Below are positions 1 to 12,600 of a DNA stretch of 64,000 nt, piece after piece (within the stretch, counting starts at the first letter, position 1; each line of letters opens with the position of its first letter). The position numbers were made by a program, and so were the translations under genes. The stretch covers positions 81,539,982 through 81,603,981 of the forward strand of contig NW_026947484.1 in the NCBI RefSeq assembly GCF_034190915.1, read 5' to 3'. The notes under the pieces were generated by a model that ran no database searches, had not been told where the DNA came from, and was given only the letters and a program-made list of their open reading frames with translations. Origin of the DNA: Cavia porcellus (lineage: Eukaryota; Chordata; Mammalia; Rodentia; Caviidae).

Positions 1-3000
1 CTATATAAAACATTACTAATGGACATGAAAAATCAAGTAAGCACTAATAAATTGCATTGGGAGATCTCAATAACCCATTGTCACAAAAATACAGATCAAC
101 TAGATAAAAATCAATAATGAAATACTAGAAATAAACCAAATTTTTGAACAAATAGACCTAGTAGATGTCTATAGAGTGTTTCGCCCCACAACATCAGAGT
201 ACACATTCTTCTCAGGTGCACATGGGACATTCTCCAAAATAGACCATATAGACCATAGAACATGCTTAAGCAAATGCAAAGGAATCAAAATTATCTCACA
301 TGCACTATCAGACCACAGTGCAATGAAATTGGAAATCCATGCCAAAGGAAACCACAAGAACTTCATACACACATGGAAATTAAATAGCACCCTACTGAAC
401 AAACAATGGGTCATAGAGGAATTTAACAATGAAATTAGACAGTTCTTACAATGAATGGTAATGACAATACAACAAACTGGAACTTGTGGAACACAATGAA
501 AGCAGTCTTGAGAGGAAAATTTATAGCAATAAATACCCATAACAGGAAAACAGAGCAAGCACATATACACATCCTAATGTTGAATCTTAAACTTCTAGAA
601 AAGGAAGAGCAAGTTAAATCAAAAGCTCATGCAAATGAAGAAACTATAAAAGTCAGAGCTAACATTAACACACTGAAAACTAAAAAAAAAAAAAAAAAAT
701 ACAGAGAATCAATAAATCAAAGAGTTGGATGTTTGAAAGATTAAATAAAATTGACAAACCCTTAACCATCCTTATCAAAAAAAGGAAAGAAAAGACTGAA
801 ATCCATACAATTAGGAATGAAAAGGATAAAATCACAACAGACCCTGCAGAAATCCAGAATATCATCTATACCTACTTTGAAACCTTGTATTCTAACAAGA
901 TGGAAAATACAGAAGAAATGCACAGATTCCTAGATACATATGAATTATCAAAGCTGAATCAAAAAGATACAAAAATCCTAATAATCCAATATCAAGAAAT
1001 GAAATTGAAGACATAATTTAAAACCTACCACCAAAGAATATCCTGGGCCCTGATAGATTCACTGCTGAATTCTACAAGAAATTTACAGAAGACCTAATAA
1101 CACTATTTCTAAAACCTTTTAATGAAATTTAAAGAGAAGCAATACTTTCAAATTCATTCTGGAAGCAAGTATTACCCTGATACCAAAAACCAGACAAAGA
1201 TTGAACTAAGAAAGAGAGTTACAGGCCAATCTCCCTAATGAACATTCATGCAAAAATTCTCAATAAGATACTGACAAACAGAATGCAGCAAACTGTCAAG
1301 ATTATATACCATGATCAAGTGGGATGCATCCCAGGGATTCAGGGATGGTTCAATATACATAAATCCATAAATGTAATTAACATATTACAGAGCCAAGGAC
1401 ATACATATTACATATGTAATTAACATATTAACAGAGCCAAGGACAAAATCATATGATCATCTCAATAGAGGCAGAAAAAGATTTTGACGAAGTCTAGCAC
1501 ACATTCATGATTAAAAGAACACTACAGAAAATTGGAATGGATGATCTTTATCTCAGCTTGATAAAAGCCATCTATGACAAACCAACAGCCAACATCATAC
1601 TAAATGAACAAAAACTGAAACCTTTCATTCTAAAATCAGGAACAAGACAAGCATCCCACTGTCTTCATTCTTATTCAGCATAATCCTGAAAACTTTAGCT
1701 GAAGCACTTAGACAAAAGAAGGAAATAAAAGGAATATAGGTAGGAAAGGAAGAAGTTAAACTATCATTATTTGCATATGATGTAATACTCTACTTAGAAG
1801 ACCCCAAAAATTCCACCAAAAGACTTCTAGATTTAATAAGCAAATTCAGTAACATAACTGGGTTACAAAATCAACACTCAAAAATCAATAGCCCTCCTGT
1901 ATATGAATAACAAACTCACTGAGAGGCAAATCAGTGAAACACTAACTTTTACAATAGCACCCAAAAAAATGAAATACCTAGTAATCAATCTAACAAAGGA
2001 TGTAAAAAAATCTCTACATTGAAAACTACAGCACTCTGAAAAAGGAGACTGAAGAGGACATTGGAAAATGGGGAGATATCCTGTGTTTTTGGATAGAAAG
2101 AATATAGTGAAAATGGTCACACTTCCAAAACTGTTATATAGATTCAATGCAATTCCAATTAAAATTCCAATAGTATATCTCATAGAATTAGAGAAAACAA
2201 TCCTAAAATTCATCTGAGACCACAAGAGACCTAGAATGGCAAAGCAAATCGTGGGCAACAAAGGCAAAGCAGGGGGGATTACAATCTCTGATTTGAAATT
2301 ATACTATAAAGGTAATGTGATAAAAACAGCATGGTACTGGAAAAAAAAAAAAAAAAAACCAGACCCAATGATCAATGCAGTAGAAGATGCAGAAACAACT
2401 GCAGACACAGGAAGCTACCTTATCTTTGACAAAGATGCCAAACACATTAACTAGATGAAAGATAGCTCTTTAATAAATGGTATTAGAAAAATTGACTCTA
2501 CACATGCTGAAGATTAAAACTGGATCCATATCTTTCACCATGTAGAAAGCTAAAATCAGAATGGATCAAAGATCTTAATATTAAAACAGTAACACTAAAT
2601 CTGCTGGAAGATAGAGTAGGTAAAATTCTGGAAGACATTGGTGTAGGCAAAGACTTTATGAACAAAACCCTGATTGCATAGGAAGTATCACAAAGAATCA
2701 ACAGCTGGGATCTTATCCTACAAAAAAGCTTTTCCACAGCAAGAGAAACCACCAATGGAGTGAAGAGATAACCCACAACATGGGAGAAAATGTTTGCCAG
2801 CTGTATCTCAGACAAAGGATTTCTGTCTAGAACATACAAAGAACTCAAAAAAATCAGTCCTCCCAGATTTAAAGATCTAATCCAAAAATGGGCATCTGAG
2901 ATGAATACACACTTCTCAGATGAAAAAATACAAACAGCAAATAAATATGCAAAAAGATGTTCAACATTCTGATCATTCGAGAGATGCAAATTAACACTGA

Positions 3001-3876
3001 GATTCCACTTCACCACAGAAAGAATGGCTAGTATCAAGAAATCAACCAATAACAAATGCTGGAGGGACCATGGGGAAAAAAGAACCCTTCTCTACTGTTG
3101 GTGAGAATGCAGACTGGTGCAATCACTGTAGAAATCAGTGTAGAAATTCCTCAGAAATACTAGGACTAAAGGTCCCATTCAACCCATCTATTTCCCTTCT
3201 GGGTATCTTCCCAAATATACCACCGTTATATATGTGCACCAAAGTTTATAGCAGCACAATTTGTAATTGCAGCACAATTTGTAATAGCCAGATCTTGGAA
3301 ACAACCTGAATGTTTATCAGCTGAGGAGTGGATAAAAAAAAGATGTGGTATTCTTATACCATGGAGTACTACTCAGTCATAAAGAAGGATAAACTGGAGC
3401 CTTTTCTAGGTAAATGGATGCAACTTGAGACTATACTTATTAGTGAAATAAATAAGACACACATTATATTGTCTCATTAGTGTGAGAAGCTGAAAGAAAC
3501 GTATGTATATGTGTATAAAAATAGTTAAGATTGGCTGGGGATTTAGCTCAGCGGTGTAAGCACCTGCCTTGCAAGCAGGCAGTCGTGAGTTCGATCACCG
3601 GTACCAATAAAAAGGAAAAAGACAAAAAAAAATAGTTAAGATAGTTTTACTACAGATTTCTCTGAGTTCACTGAAGAGAAAGATTTGTGCTGGTATTGTT
3701 TGGATAATTAAATGCAAATGTCTTGTGCTCTAGGTGAATGATTTGGGGATGACAATGCATAATGTATGGGGAAAAAAGGCATAATGTATGTACCACTGTT
3801 GCATTGACATGTTTTGAAATTTTGTTTTAGTATTTTTTTTCTCCTTGAAATAAAAAATGGACTTAAAAAAAACACA
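1..3876 (+). mobile_element. L1 LINE, ORF2 remnant with 3' UTR, 5' part outside the window
   Basis: Decayed ORF2 in several frames. The endonuclease C-terminal region is at 176-454 (TFFSGAHGTFSKIDHI, SDHSAMKLEI). Reverse-transcriptase pieces run 1040-1900, including [15 protein letters not shown] at 1238-1290. The C-terminal region lies near 2500-3050. The catalytic F-A-D-D box reads F-A-Y-D near 1780, so the first aspartate is lost. Many stops and frameshifts are present. The 3' UTR ends in an A-rich tail near 3876. An ID SINE is inserted at 3533-3630. Confidence 0.9.
3533..3630 (+). mobile_element. ID SINE in L1, with target-site duplication
   Basis: tRNA-like body with box A (tagctcagcgg) and box B (gttcgatcacc). 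The tail is gataaaaagg-like plus poly(A). It is flanked by aatagttaagat on both sides (about 3520-3531 and 3631-3642). Confidence 0.93.
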
Positions 3877-4760
3877 AGCTATCATAAAGAGAAAACTCCT
3901 CTCTATGCATCAAAAACAGTCACACACAGATTGCTGAGTACACTGTCAGGAGGGCCATCAGTCTGCAGTTTAGAGCTATATCCCAGTTCTCACAATAAAA
4001 AGTTTAGGGTGAAGGTTAAATATTTTATCAATTTAAACAGCCAATTTAAACAGGAACTGGAGAATCTCCATTTCACTATTCTTTAAATTTGGCCTGTAAC
4101 ATCAGGGAAAAATTAGTGTACATACTTTTAAATGGCTTTGAATTCTGAATTTTTCTTTCCCTTCTAGAAACCTGGCAGTCTCTAGGGCTTTATTTCAGGG
4201 TCACACACCCAGGGCTTTGTTTACATTTCTCCCCTGGGCTGCAGAGGCAGGTGACTTAGGACAGAGGGTGTGACTCAGCAGTGTGGAGGCTGGGGAAGCT
4301 GACTCAAGTGAATTTGTTCCAAGCTGTCTACTAAAACATTCCTGACTCTGTTCTTTGGCAGATTCAGTACTTTGAGGAAAAATTCCTCTCTTCATCCCTC
4401 TGCTCTAATGAGCACCATGAACCCCACTGGTCAGCCCTATCATGAACTGCTTTCACTGGGCATGTGAGCTGTGACCTTGTTAGGGTCCTCATTGGCCCAA
4501 AATAGCCTCTGCAGCTGCTGCCTTTCCAAGATACTGGAAGGGGAAAAGAGACAACAATGAATCTTAAACTGTTAAATCTCTCTCAAAATATGGTCTGAAA
4601 ACCACTTAAAATGAGAATTGCCTGGGGACCCCTCACCTTCCTAGGTCCCACCTTCCTACTGTATCAGGCTATCTGCAGGTAGTGCCATATTGCTACACAG
4701 AGCTAAGTTACAAAGAAACAGTACAGGCAGGCAAAAAGGGAGCCAGTGCACAAGTGACAC
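3877..4760. other. Unique or unrecognised sequence
   Basis: No exon, RNA gene or clear repeat was recognised here. Open frames are short and lack protein-like character. Confidence 0.5.
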
Positions 4761-4761
4761 A

Positions 4762-5100
4762 TTGTAACTGTAGGGGAGCCACAGACACAACCACTGAGGG
4801 TCAGACCTCAAGATAATAGATAAAATGAATGCAACCACATACTTTCCCTAAGAATAAACAATAGTGATTGATATTTTCAGTAGCTGTCAATCACCTTGGA
4901 AAATCCAGGAAGAGCCATTGACTCACACCTCCAGGAAAAGCCCCTGTTCTGTTTCATGCCTGCTTGGTACCTGACTTGTTTGCCCATTTGATCTCCATTT
5001 AATTAATATTACCTAAGCAATTATGCACATAATCTTACTGATTGACCATAGTTTTGTCCCACCTCATGCCCACCTTGTGATTTCCCACTTTTGCCCCACT
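4762..5100 (+). mobile_element. LTR fragment, family B copy 1
   Basis: It shares order and wording with 14470-15235. Shared blocks include 'aactgtaggggag', 'gtcagacctcaag', 'cccatttgatctcc', 'atagttttgtcccacctcatgcccac' style segments and 'cccactttgga'. Ends are not defined. A B1 follows directly. Confidence 0.55.
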
Positions 5101-5104
5101 TTGG

Positions 5105-5215
5105 ACCTGTCTCTTTGGAGGCTGGAAGATCACTATGAGTTTGAGGCCAGCCTGGGATACACTGTGAGTTCAAGGCCAACCTGGACCACACGGTAAGGCA
5201 CTGCCTAAAAAAAGG
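5105..5215 (+). mobile_element. B1-type SINE, truncated
   Basis: Contains gaggccagcctgggatacac and gttcaaggccaacctgg, then an A-rich tail. The promoter half is missing. Confidence 0.8.
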
Positions 5216-5343
5216 CCTTGAGGGTATTCTGTATATTTTATTCACAACTGAGTGTAATAATTTTTTTCAATTTTAGGAACTGCAACCAGTGTCTTTGCAC
5301 TGAATTATACCCCCAGTTCTTTCTAAAAAAAATTTTTTTTTGA

Positions 5344-5450
5344 GGGGCTGGGGATTCAGCTCAGCAGCATAAAGGCCTGCCTTGCAAGCAGGCAGTCATG
5401 AGTTTGATCCCCGGTACCGATAAAAAGGAAAAAGACCAAAAAAAAAAAAA
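5344..5450 (+). mobile_element. ID SINE
   Basis: ggggctggggattcagctca start, box B gtttgatcccc, and tail gataaaaaggaaaaagac plus poly(A). The 3' A tract runs into the T tract of the next, antisense SINE, so the two form an A/T-tail hairpin arrangement. Confidence 0.93.
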
Positions 5451-5562
5451 ATTTTTTTTTTTGAGACAGTGTTACTAAAATGCCCAGGTTGGGCTCAAAC
5501 TTTTAATCCTCAGCCTCTCTTAGTGCTGGGGTTACAGGCATTTGCCAGCACACATGACTATG
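5451..5562 (-). mobile_element. B1-type SINE, antisense
   Basis: Poly(T), then gagacagtgttactaaaatg, cccaggttgggctcaaac and agtgctggggttacaggca, the reverse complement of a B1/7SL-type SINE. Confidence 0.82.
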
Positions 5563-5596
5563 ATGAGAATTTTAAAAGAATGCTTAGTTCCATAAA

Positions 5597-5755
5597 AGCT
5601 GGGTATGATGGTACATGCCTGAAATCCTAGCACTAAGGAAGCTGAGGCAGGAGGATAATGAGTTTGAAGGCAGTTTGGATATGTGAGCTACATCGTAGTG
5701 AGGCCAGCCCTAGCTGCATAGCAAAACCCTGTCTCCAAACAAACAAACAGAAATT
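5597..5755 (+). mobile_element. B1-type SINE
   Basis: Starts gctgggtatgatggtacatg, then gctgaggcaggaggataatg, and ends ccctgtctccaaacaaac. Confidence 0.85.
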
Positions 5756-5789
5756 TAGTTTCAGCAAAGCAATTTGCTACTCTGTAACT

Positions 5790-6260
5790 CTTACTATAAA
5801 CTACTGAGATAGGAGGTAGGAAGCGAAAAAGCTGGCTGGGAAAAGAAGTGGAACTTGTTAATCATAAGATCCCAGGACACCACCAAATAATTCATAGGAC
5901 CCCTATGTAGAACTTCTTGTGGGCTTGCACAGAACGTGGATGGTATAAAAGAGATGAGACGCCATGAGGAGCCCACTACTGTGACTCTTCACGGGAGCCC
6001 ACCCTGAGTCTCCCCAACCCAGGTGTGCTTTTACTTTTGTTTTGTTTTTCTGTACTTTTATTTTTGCACCTTTTCTCTTTTGTTAGATCCAAGTTCATTC
6101 TGCAGAGCCAGTTTCTTCATCCCTCACTTTGCAAATATGTAAACTTTTGGCATTGTTTTTGCTTGTCTCTTTTTTTTTTCTTTTTTGTTTTTGCTTGTCT
6201 CATTCATTTCTTTGTGGCAATAAAGACCTGCAATACCTTTAATTGCCAATCCACTACTAA
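5790..6260 (+). mobile_element. Possible LTR-like segment
   Basis: A TATA-like gtataaaag near 5942 is followed about 280 bp later by aataaag at 6221, in LTR-like spacing. I do not recognise the family and see no paired copy. Confidence 0.25.
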
Positions 6261-8870
6261 AGGAACTACCCAACAACACTATGATAATAATAAATGTCTT
6301 GGGTTTCCAGTCTCTTACTGTCAAGCAATTCAAAGTGTTCAATTAGGAATTCTGTTTTTTTTTTTTTTTTTTTTTTTTAAGAAAATGAATAAACAGATCT
6401 GGGGTACAGATGCTGATTCTTTACAGAAGGCAAAGAAAACGGCTTAGTTCTTCATAACTCAGAGTTTTCAAAACCATTTTCTGCCATACTTTCCAAAGAC
6501 TCTAATATCCTACCTAGAAATAAGGTTAATTTTTGAAGGACACCTGCAAGACTAGAAGCCCAAGTTAAGAAGATCAGAAACAAACATTTTCTGGCTACTT
6601 AAAAGTACTGTTGTGTGAACAAAGTAGTTGTGACTTACTTAAGGAACAGAATAGAGCATTTACAACCTATTTCCTGATGTGTACAAAGGAGGTGGAGAAT
6701 AAAACAGGTCATTTTAGGGTTGTAAGGCATGGTGAGGAGGGTGGACTGCTACCCTGCACCCCACCTAAAGCAGCAACAGCTGATTTATTAATTTATGGAC
6801 TTTGGAGCTTATTCAAATAACCATGTGCAACCTTATTCAGATATACATGTTCTGTTATGTTGGAAATTAATTTAAAAAGAGAGAAGCAGGGCCCGTGAAA
6901 TCTCTTAAGCCTCACTGTTAAGATCTCAAGGACACACTTCTTAAAGATAATAAGAATTTTTTTTATAATGCTAGAATTTATCAGACTAGTTAGGCAAGTC
7001 TCATTCTCCTCTTCCTCTAAGGTAAGAGAGAGGTCAGTCTTGATCAACCGCCTCTTCCCCTCTCACCCTTAGCACTGCGGGGGTTTATTCTGCAGCAGGA
7101 GTGAATGGGTAGGAGGCACCCTTTCACATCTTATCTCCACATTTGTGCAGATAAGAGCTGAAGGTCTGTAGCTGCAAAAATGTCCTAAAATAGAATCTTC
7201 CCTCTCAGTCTCATCCCTCACTGGGTACAGGACAACACATCGGGTTCTTGCTTAGGCTTTGGTCTGCACCTGGGAAAAGCAGCTGTATTTACTCTTCTTG
7301 CATGTCCTGTGGGGAGAAAAGAGGGGAGATGTAACAGCTGCTACAGCTACTCAAAACAAAGGGTGCTCCTCCGTGCCAGGGCCAGTCCTGGGAGCGCAGA
7401 CTCGTAATTTGAAGGGTCCTACTTTCAATTATGAAAGAGGTTCAGCTCAATCCCTGTGAGGGTTAAACAGAGATCTTCTGTCCAGACCTATCACAGAGTC
7501 ACTTGGATCAGTGTAGGACTTCCCTAAAAGACACTATGTCCTACAACTTGCACTTCCTCCTCCCCTTTCATCTATGTATGACTAATTTTTCAAAATTATC
7601 AGCCTTGTAGTAAATGATAAATATATTTCCTGCTGAAAATCATATTTTCTGGCTATGGCAACCCTGGCTTTTCGAGAGAACCATGCAATCCAGACCAATA
7701 GAGATGATGATCAACACCACATTCTCCTCAACAGGCCTGCCATAAACTGTGGCTGGTTTGAGCACATTGGTCTTTTGTTCTTTTGCCAGGGTACAAGATG
7801 CAACCTGGCCTCGCTGATGGTTGAGGTGAGTTTCCTGCCAACAGGAACTGGGGCAAAGGCCTCCCTTGTCCCGCCTCTCCCTTCTAACAGTGTGATGTCT
7901 TTGAAATTTAAACTGGGACTACCTGAAACCTCTATCACTGTTTTCCTGATTGTTTTCATCACATCATTACAGTGTTTATTGGTGCTTTCAAATTTTTTAA
8001 AGTCATTGTTCATTTTTAAACTTTTAATACTTATGACCTTGGGAGGACCTGGTATATCTGTGCTATTAAAAGGCAATTTCTTAAAGTTTGAAGAGTGAGA
8101 AGGATGGAGAGAAAGCAAGAAATTCAGAGTAGTTTTTCCAAGCTCTTTCTCTTTTTTTCTCTCATAAAACTAAGTCTGGATCAATTAATTGATTGATTGG
8201 TTGACTATCCAGATTCTTTCCACAGTAAATGAATCATACCCTTATCACTCTTCCCGCCTTTTGGTGCCAATTTCTTTTTTTATTTCTGCCATAGATGCTC
8301 CACAAAAAGAAGGGGAAAAAATCAAATTTGTTCTCTTTGTTTATCTCAAGGAGGGGTTTAAGTGGACTTTTAGGAAAGAACACCTTTCTGAGGGCCTTCT
8401 GTCAGTTTTGGGAGGCAGCATCCTAAAGTGGCCTCACTTCTAGAGAACAGACTCCACAGCAGCAGCCCTCAAGGGAAAAATAGTGTGTGGGGGGCAGGAC
8501 TAAGAAACTAATTTGAAACAGTGTAACTGTTACTAGGTAACAAATTCAACCAATAAATGCCAGGCTTTTTTATACAACCAATGATGGGCTAGAATTATTT
8601 TGGAGAGTAGCCTATTTGGCAGTGGAATCTGGGCAACAGGGTTCAAGTATTACAGACAGCTAAGTCAATAGAAATGTAGAAGGCAGGCACATAGGGCTGA
8701 GGCCTTGGGGGTGCCAGTGGAGAAGGTGAAAATGCTTCAGGACTGTGGCTGGAGGATGAAGACTGAAACACAATGGCTAGATTTATGTGCTTCCCTAAGG
8801 AAGAAATAGAAGTTTGAGATTATTGGTATAGCCCTTTTGAGGTTTCCAATGATCTCATTAGGGATAGGTT
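6261..8870. other. Unique or unrecognised sequence
   Basis: A T tract lies at about 6354-6379. Otherwise I see no exon-like, RNA-gene or repeat signature. The longest frames (for example 7655-8098) occur on both strands and look incidental. Confidence 0.5.
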
Positions 8871-8879
8871 ATCCTCTTC

Positions 8880-8990
8880 CACTCTCTAAGACTAAAACTA
8901 AAACCATTAAGACTATGACTAAGATTAACACTAAGACCAAAACTACTAGGACTAAAATAAACTTGAAGACTAAGACTATAGATTATCAAG
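8880..8990 (+). repeat. Degenerate tandem hexamer, (ACTAAR/AAGACT)n
   Basis: Units such as aagactaaaactaaaacc and aagactatgactaag repeat for about 110 bp. They translate by chance to a Lys-Thr-rich run. Confidence 0.85.
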
Positions 8991-9100
8991 CAAGGTTAAT
9001 GATATTAGCTATATGCCCTTGCTACCTCTGGATCAATATTACCTAAGTGACTACACTTGCAATCTTAGTGGTTAATCGTAATTTTGACCCATGTTGTAGC
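8991..9100 (+). mobile_element. LTR family B copy 3, left part
   Basis: Blocks 'caatattacctaagtgacta' and 'aatcttagtggttaatcgta' match the 3' half of the copies at 4.8 and 14.6 kb. The rest resumes after the family-A LTR at 9600-9716 (ctctataaaactttc, gggatccctcc, cctactctt), so family A was inserted into family B. Confidence 0.6.
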
Positions 9101-9563
9101 TGTTGTACTCTAGAAAAAAATAGCTTTGTTTTATTTGTATTATACCAAAATACCTGTAACGTGGCCTTACTGTATATATGTTTCCCTTCCCCCTTCCCCC
9201 TTCACCCTTCTCCCTCTGGGTGACCTAATTGATATGTTAATCAATGCTCTCCTCTGTAAAGAATTGTAAATTCCTGCAATACTTCTCTGTCCTCTCCTAA
9301 GGGAAACAAAGGTTGTTAATTGCTGCTAGACTCCTCTATTCTCTGCTGAGGAAAACAGGATCTTCCCCATTACTCTATTTCCTGAGTCACGCCCATGACC
9401 TTTACTTTACTTTGTGAGCGGTGATAGGTACTGCAGGGGCCGGAAATGTAGAGGAGAGACACACAGCTTTTGCAATCTCTTACTGCACTGTGTCCCTGAG
9501 CCCAGGGTAAAATAAATCAGCGCTGCTTTTTAAAATATGTTTTTGCCTCATTTTTTAAACTCA
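9101..9563 (+). mobile_element. LTR family A, copy 1 (463 bp)
   Basis: TG...CA ends (tgttgtactc ... ttaaactca). AATAAA polyadenylation signal at about 9510. It is followed by agc and ttgggggctcatttgtggat, which begins like a tRNA-Pro primer-binding site. A reverse-oriented copy at 16657-17169 and partial copies at 25018 and 26563 define it as an interspersed LTR. About 28 bp of internal sequence remains beyond the LTR, so this is a 5' LTR with a truncated interior. Confidence 0.85.
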
Positions 9564-9716
9564 AGCTTGGGGGCTCATTTGTGGATTACAAGAGTAGCTG
9601 CCTCATGATTTTGCTCTATAAAACTTTCTTCACTGGCAGCCCCTTTGGGATCCCTCCTTTCTTCCAGGAGCTGTTCCTATTCCCTTTTCTTTTTCCCAAT
9701 AAATTTTCCTACTCTT

Positions 9717-10177
9717 TGTTAGGTCTGAGAAGGGGAGAAAGAGGGGGAAGGAGGGGAAGGAGTGGAGGAGTGGGAAGGAGTGGAGTAGAGTGGAGTGGAA
9801 AGAGTGGGCGGCGGTGGCTGCAAAGACAAGAAGTATAAAATATAAGTAACGTTTATTTCGGGAATGCGGGGAGAGACCCCCGGCCCCCGGGGCGCAGCAT
9901 CTCCACCCCAGGGCCGGCAGTCTCTCTCTGGAACACTCACTCTTCTTGAACACGTGGAGTGAGTCACATAAGTAGTCCTTGTCTGGGGTGGACCCCAAGG
10001 GGCATTAGGGATGCACAGGTAGCCCGTTGGCACACGTTTGGTGCCAGAGGCAGGTTACTAAGCGCAGGGGTATAGGGTTACAGGTAAATCTCTAAGGGGC
10101 GGGGGAGGCAGGAGCTCCTTAATTTGGCTGAGGCTTCTCCTGGTTAAAGTGTCCGGTCTGGGCCAGCAACCCTTTCA
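9717..10177 (-). mobile_element. ERV-C 3' LTR
   Basis: TG...CA bounded. Matches 13479-13885 at about 98% outside a G/A-rich stretch. That stretch (9730-9815, ggagtgg-type units) is about 54 bp longer here. AATAAA on the minus strand near 9851 lies before the probable R/U5. Confidence 0.88.
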
Positions 10178-11723
10178 TATCCCGTCTTATGATTATTAGG
10201 AAAAGGGGCGAAGATTTCTCTCTGTAACTACTTCCTGCTGGCTGAGGGCGCTGTATTGGGGTCTAGGGGAGTCAACGGGATGAAGGTTGATGCCCAGGTA
10301 GACGCTGATGTTAGGTGTTTTAGCCAGGACAACTTCACTGGTGAATGCACGTATGTTAGACTGGAAAAAACAAAGAAACAAGATGTTATGAGGAGACATG
10401 GCACTGTCATATTTATGGACCCAAGTGAGGTAGAGGGAAAGGTGTCTTTGATTTAGACCTGTTATTCTATCAGGATGACTTTGAGGTGGCAAGGCAGGAT
10501 TCTGAAAAATTAAACGTGGGATTAGGAGGAGTGAAGTTATGAGAGGTGATTATTCCCCCATATGAAAGCATAAAAGTTAAAAGGTAGGTAGGTAAGGCTT
10601 GTCTCTGGTATATATGACGTTGGAGTCTGTAGGCAATCCTGTTAGAGAGTCCTGCTATAGAAATGATCATTAATAGAATGTAAGAAATTAAGAATCAAAC
10701 TGGACAACAAAACATGACAACCTGTGAGTCGTAAGGCAGAGATGAGTATCAAAAGGATGGTTAGATCTAGGGCCTGAGTGATGTGAAACCAGGATGGCAG
10801 TTTAAAAGGGAATAAAAGCATTTTAAGATTTAGGACTGGGACCTGTATAAAAATGGGCCCTGTTTGTAACTGGCATAGGTTGACCTTCAATACTCCATGA
10901 GACATTGAGGATTTATTAGCCTAAAAACTCAGTAAGAACTCTGTATATGTGGTCTCTTATGTCCATGAATATAGAGAATGTCTTACCTTGAGAGTTTTAA
11001 TGTGATTTGGATTCTGAGACAGATATCCACCAAGGTGGTTGGCCCCTGTGACCTGTGAGGGTTACCAGTTAGGGTGGCCAGGATAACCCAGCCCTGGAAT
11101 AAGATCTTTTGGCAGTGACCTGTGAGGGCTACAAGGTAGGATGGCCAGGCCACTCTCTGGTGGCCAGGATAGCCTAAACAGCCCTGGAGTAAGGTCTCGA
11201 AGAATGCCAGCATGGGGGATTTTGTTTGATGTCTTATGATGAATTTGAGTGTGGCCCATGGCGGGGGTGGAGGGGGAGGTAGCTTTACCTTGTGTAGATG
11301 TATCTGTCTCAGAATTGTAAGTGTTATTTAAAATAGGAACAACCATAGCAAGGTCTCTGTAGAGCTTGAAGGTCAAGTTTTGCCTTGTTGTTTGAGATCA
11401 GGACTATAGTAAAAGTTATCTGTAGAATTAAGTAATTATGTAGGAGCTTAATATTGGCATTTAAGATTATAAGGCAGGCAGGTTGGTAAAATTATCAGGT
11501 GGCCAATAATAGTGAATAAATGGTAGAAAAATTGTAAGAAAAAAAATAGCCTCTCTTGAGTGGAACTGAATTGTAAAAAAAAGTTTGGGCAGGGCCACGA
11601 GACTTTGGAAACGCGAAGTGTTTAAGGCAGCTTGAGATGCTGAGATAGCACCTGTAGGAAGAGAGCAGAGTTGTGCTTGGGGCGGGATGAGCACCACCAC
11701 ACAGCAGGCAGGAGGGGGGCTGA

Positions 11724-12150
11724 CATGGAACATGCAGAGTGGGCGGGGCAAACGCCGGGACACAGTAGGTGGGGCAGGCTGAGGTCCCACCCAGACGCTT
11801 ACTGTGACACGCTAAGAGGGCGCAGGAAACTGCAACCGTGTAAGGGGGTGGGGCTTGGAGGCCTGCAGTGGTGATCAGAGGTGGCGCCTGGTGCCACGGA
11901 ACTATGGCAGCTGTGGCACGCGGCTGGTGCGTGTCCGGTGCGGTAGGGCGGCAGTGGCAGCCTGTGTGCCTGGTGCCGCGGAGGGGCGGGCTGGCAAGGA
12001 ACATGAAGAGTGGGCAGGGCGAACACGGGACACAGTAGGCGGGGTGGGCTGAGGTCCCACCCAGACACTTACTATGACGCGCTAAGCAGCGCAGGGAAAT
12101 GATGTATTTTAGCTGCGACCGCATAAGGGAGTGGGGCTTGGAGGCCCGTA
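11724..12150. repeat. 270-bp tandem duplication in ERV-C
   Basis: Block 11724-11860 (gagtgggcggggcaaacgcc, gacacagtaggtgggg, gaggtcccacccagacgctt) recurs with substitutions from about 11997. gaggtcccac starts at 11781 and again at 12051, giving a 270-bp period. The second copy has a small insertion (atgatgtattttagc). Confidence 0.85.
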
Positions 12151-12378
12151 GTAGTGGCCAGAAGTGACACCTGGCGTCACGGATGGATGGCTGCTGTAGC
12201 TCGAGTGTGTGGGCAGGGGGGGGCACAGCGCGTTCGGGCGGGGGCACCACGGTCGGGGACGTGGCGGTGGGCGCGGGTGGTGGCGCGGTCAGGGGCACGG
12301 CCTGCTGCGGCCCGCAGGAGCCAGCGTGTCTGTGAGGGAACCTGCGGCGTGTCTGTGAGGGAACCTGCGGCGCGGACA

Positions 12379-12600
12379 GTCTCGTGGGTATCCGCCAGCA
12401 GCGGAAATGATCGGCTCGAATGAGTTGGCGCAGCATGGAATGTGCTGAGCGAGAGCCCGGCGGCCGCGTGGGGCGCCCGGGTCGGGGCAGCAGCAATGGC
12501 TGGAGCCATGGCGCGGAGTCTCGCGGGCATCCGCCAGCGGTGGAAATGACCAGCTCCAATGAGCTGGTGCAGCACAGGACGGGCTGGGCGAGAGGCCGAA
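12379..12600. repeat. 139-bp tandem duplication in ERV-C
   Basis: tctcgtgggtatccgccagc then gaaatgatcggctcgaatg near 12379 is repeated as tctcgcgggcatccgccagc then gaaatgaccagctccaatg near 12518. A smaller duplication, tgtctgtgagggaacctgcg, lies just before (12328-12370). Confidence 0.85.

Noticed and set aside
3533..3605. tRNA gene
   Set aside because: tRNA-like A and B boxes belong to an ID SINE: the body is followed by the ID tail and flanked by a target-site duplication, and near-identical copies occur many times. The same applies to all ID copies.
7655..8118. Overlapping 147- and 135-codon frames on opposite strands
   Set aside because: Mutually antisense frames with no recognisable motif, splice context or codon bias; treated as chance.
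8837..9046. Lys-Thr repeat protein frame
   Set aside because: Direct translation of a degenerate hexamer array.
11495..12559. 354-codon minus-strand open frame, Pro/Ala/Cys-rich
   Set aside because: It lies in the GC-rich tandem-repeat interior of ERV-C. Other frames on both strands are also open there, the repeats change frame between copies, and no domain is recognisable. Low stop frequency is explained by GC content.
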